From positions 1-15,142 of the forward strand of contig DEWI01000042.1 in NCBI GenBank assembly GCA_002363575.1: a stretch of DNA of 15,142 nt. The letters are read 5' to 3'. The DNA comes from Verrucomicrobia bacterium UBA3214. Its GTDB lineage: Bacteria > Verrucomicrobiota > Kiritimatiellia > RFP12 > UBA1067. Shown here piece after piece: positions 13,812-15,142 of this stretch (position 1 is its first letter; every line of letters starts with the position of its first letter). A model generated the notes under the pieces. That model was not told the DNA's origin, did not search any database, and was given only the letters and a program-made list of their open reading frames with translations. The position numbers and the translations under genes are program-made.

Positions 13812-15142
13812 ATGGAAAAAACGATTACCGACAACCGCGTCGATCGCGATGTGCTGGCGTACACCGTCGGCGACGACCCCGTGCTCGACCTCGAACTCGC
13901 CGTATGGGACTGCATGGGAACCGCGGCGCACGTCACCATGCTCTCGGAAATCGACGTGCGCCCGCCGATCGTCACGAAGGAAGAAGCCGCGCGCGTCCGC
14001 AAGGAACTGGCGGCGATCGCCGCGCGCGCGCGCGCCGGCGACTTCACGATTCGCGAGGACGACCAGGACGTCCACATGGCCGTGGAACGGATGCTCACGG
14101 AGAAGCTCGGCGACCTCGGAAAGAAAATCCACACGGGGCGCAGCCGCAACGACCAGGTCGCCGTCGATGTCCGCCTGCATATCAAGGATCAGCTCTTCGG
14201 CATAAAGAAGGAGATATGCGCGCTCTACGACGCGCTCGTGGCGTTCGGCAAAGCCCACGACCGCGTGCCGATGGCGGGCCGCACGCACCTCCAGCCGGCC
14301 ATGCCTTCCTCCGTCGGCGTCTGGGCGACCGGCCACGCGGAAATGATATTCGCGCAGCTCGCGAATTTCGACGCCGCTTTCGAGATGAACGACTGGTGCC
14401 CGCTCGGCAGCGCCGCCGGCTACGGCGTTCCGCTGCCTCTGGACCGCGAGCGCACGGCGGCGCTCCTCGGCTTCAAAGGCCCGCTGCACAACGTCTTCGG
14501 CGCTTCGATGGCGCGCGGCGAAGACGAAGCGTGCCTGATTTCCGCGGCGGCGCAGACGATGTGCGCGCTCTCGCGCCTGGCGCAGGACATGATAATCTTC
14601 TCGATGCCGGAATTCGCGTATTTCAAACTGCCGCGCGAATATTGCACCGGCTCGTCGATAATGCCGCAGAAATTCAATCCCGACGTGCTGGAGCTGGTGC
14701 GCAGCAAGACCGCGCAGACCGTGGGCCTCTCCACGGCCGCCATGACAATCCTCCACGCGATGCCGGGCGGATACAACCGCGATCTGCAGGATTGCAAGCT
14801 GCTGTACATGAAAGCCGTCGAAACGCTCCGCACGACGCTGCGCATTCTCGCAAAGGTCGTCGAAGGCATGACGATCGACGAAGCGCGTCTTCGCGCAGGC
14901 TTCACGCCGGGCGTTTTCGCCACGGACGCGGCGTTGCGCATGGTCGCGCAAGGCGTGCCGTGGCGCGAGGCGTATCACGACGTGCGCGACCATCTCGAAC
15001 GCCTCGAGAGCGAAGACCCCGATGCAGCTGTCGCCGCCAAGACACACCTCGGCGCGACGGCCGGACTCGACTGGGACGCGATCTCGCAGCGCTCGCGCGA
15101 TGTCCGGGAAGCCGCGGAAAGCGCGGCCGCGGCGTTCGCCGC
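13812..15142 (+). CDS. argH: Argininosuccinate lyase (3' end outside window)
   Basis: Splits argininosuccinate into arginine and fumarate, the last step of arginine synthesis; a cytoplasmic tetramer of the fumarase/aspartase superfamily. 443 codons are visible, nearly the whole gene. Motifs are TGRSRNDQVAVDVRL (about 108-122), AGRTHLQPA with Thr158-His159, GSAAGYGVPLPLDR, and the signature TGSSIMPQKFNPD (279-291), where the usual second Lys is Phe288. The loop Ser281/Ser282, Lys287 and Asn289 are kept. The N-terminus (LAYTVGDDPVLDLELAVWDC) lacks the common LWGGRF motif and resembles the Bacteroidetes-type lyases. It lies 72 bp after the unknown gene; no Shine-Dalgarno or promoter is obvious there. 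Confidence 0.95.
   Translation, partial: MEKTITDNRVDRDVLAYTVGDDPVLDLELAVWDCMGTAAHVTMLSEIDVRPPIVTKEEAARVRKELAAIAARARAGDFTIREDDQDVHMAVERMLTEKLGDLGKKIHTGRSRNDQVAVDVRLHIKDQLFGIKKEICALYDALVAFGKAHDRVPMAGRTHLQPAMPSSVGVWATGHAEMIFAQLANFDAAFEMNDWCPLGSAAGYGVPLPLDRERTAALLGFKGPLHNVFGASMARGEDEACLISAAAQTMCALSRLAQDMIIFSMPEFAYFKLPREYCTGSSIMPQKFNPDVLELVRSKTAQTVGLSTAAMTILHAMPGGYNRDLQDCKLLYMKAVETLRTTLRILAKVVEGMTIDEARLRAGFTPGVFATDAALRMVAQGVPWREAYHDVRDHLERLESEDPDAAVAAKTHLGATAGLDWDAISQRSRDVREAAESAAAAFA

Noticed and set aside
11469..15047. 1192-residue minus-strand open frame across trhP, the unknown gene and argH
   Set aside because: It is antisense to three genes with clear or coherent coding sense, has no domain, and has composition typical of a shadow frame.

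Overview
This is a GC-rich bacterial chromosome segment made almost entirely of closely packed housekeeping genes. The best lineage clue is a 120-residue protein (7361-7723) that resembles the Minf_1886 / TIGR04138 family, which I know as restricted to Planctomycetes and Verrucomicrobia. Together with a divergent argininosuccinate lyase and an unusual CdsA motif, this points to the PVC superphylum (Verrucomicrobiota, Kiritimatiellota, Lentisphaerota or Planctomycetota). The phylum is inference; no rRNA is present.

Layout. The left 2.9 kb is read leftwards as one operon: DUF177 (YceD-like), rpmF (L32), plsX and the 5' part of leuS, which runs off the window. The DUF177-rpmF-plsX order is the classic bacterial cluster linking ribosome assembly to phospholipid synthesis. 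Everything right of 2986 reads rightwards. A large DUF4011 / SF1 helicase / PD-(D/E)XK-like protein (2986-6546) diverges from the left operon. A 299-bp spacer with inverted and direct repeats follows, then a small RRM RNA-binding protein with its own promoter and a long terminator hairpin (7243-7320). The Minf_1886-like gene and rpoN (sigma-54) come next. cdsA has its own promoter and starts a run made of a short CapD/FlaA1-type nucleotide-sugar dehydratase, a U32 protein of the TrhP type, an unrecognised protein of 318 residues and argH, which is cut by the right edge.

Regulation. Four likely promoters share an extended -10 element, TGnTAtAATA-like: minus strand 2856-2864, plus strand 2968-2976, 6768-6776 and 9225-9233. 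Only the RRM promoter has a clear -35. The helicase start lies about 3-5 nt after the expected transcription start, so its mRNA is probably leaderless. The DUF177 promoter lies inside the longest ORF, so that gene probably starts at an internal GTG or TTG.

How the genes work together. PlsX and CdsA act early in phospholipid synthesis; L32, LeuRS and the U32 protein serve translation; sigma-54 serves regulation; ArgH serves arginine synthesis. I found no CRISPR array, tRNA, rRNA, insertion sequence or phage gene. The least ordinary items are the helicase (nuclease motif apparently lacking its usual Glu), the shortened dehydratase, the Minf_1886-like protein and the unknown 318-residue protein. 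I do not see a clear new multi-gene system.
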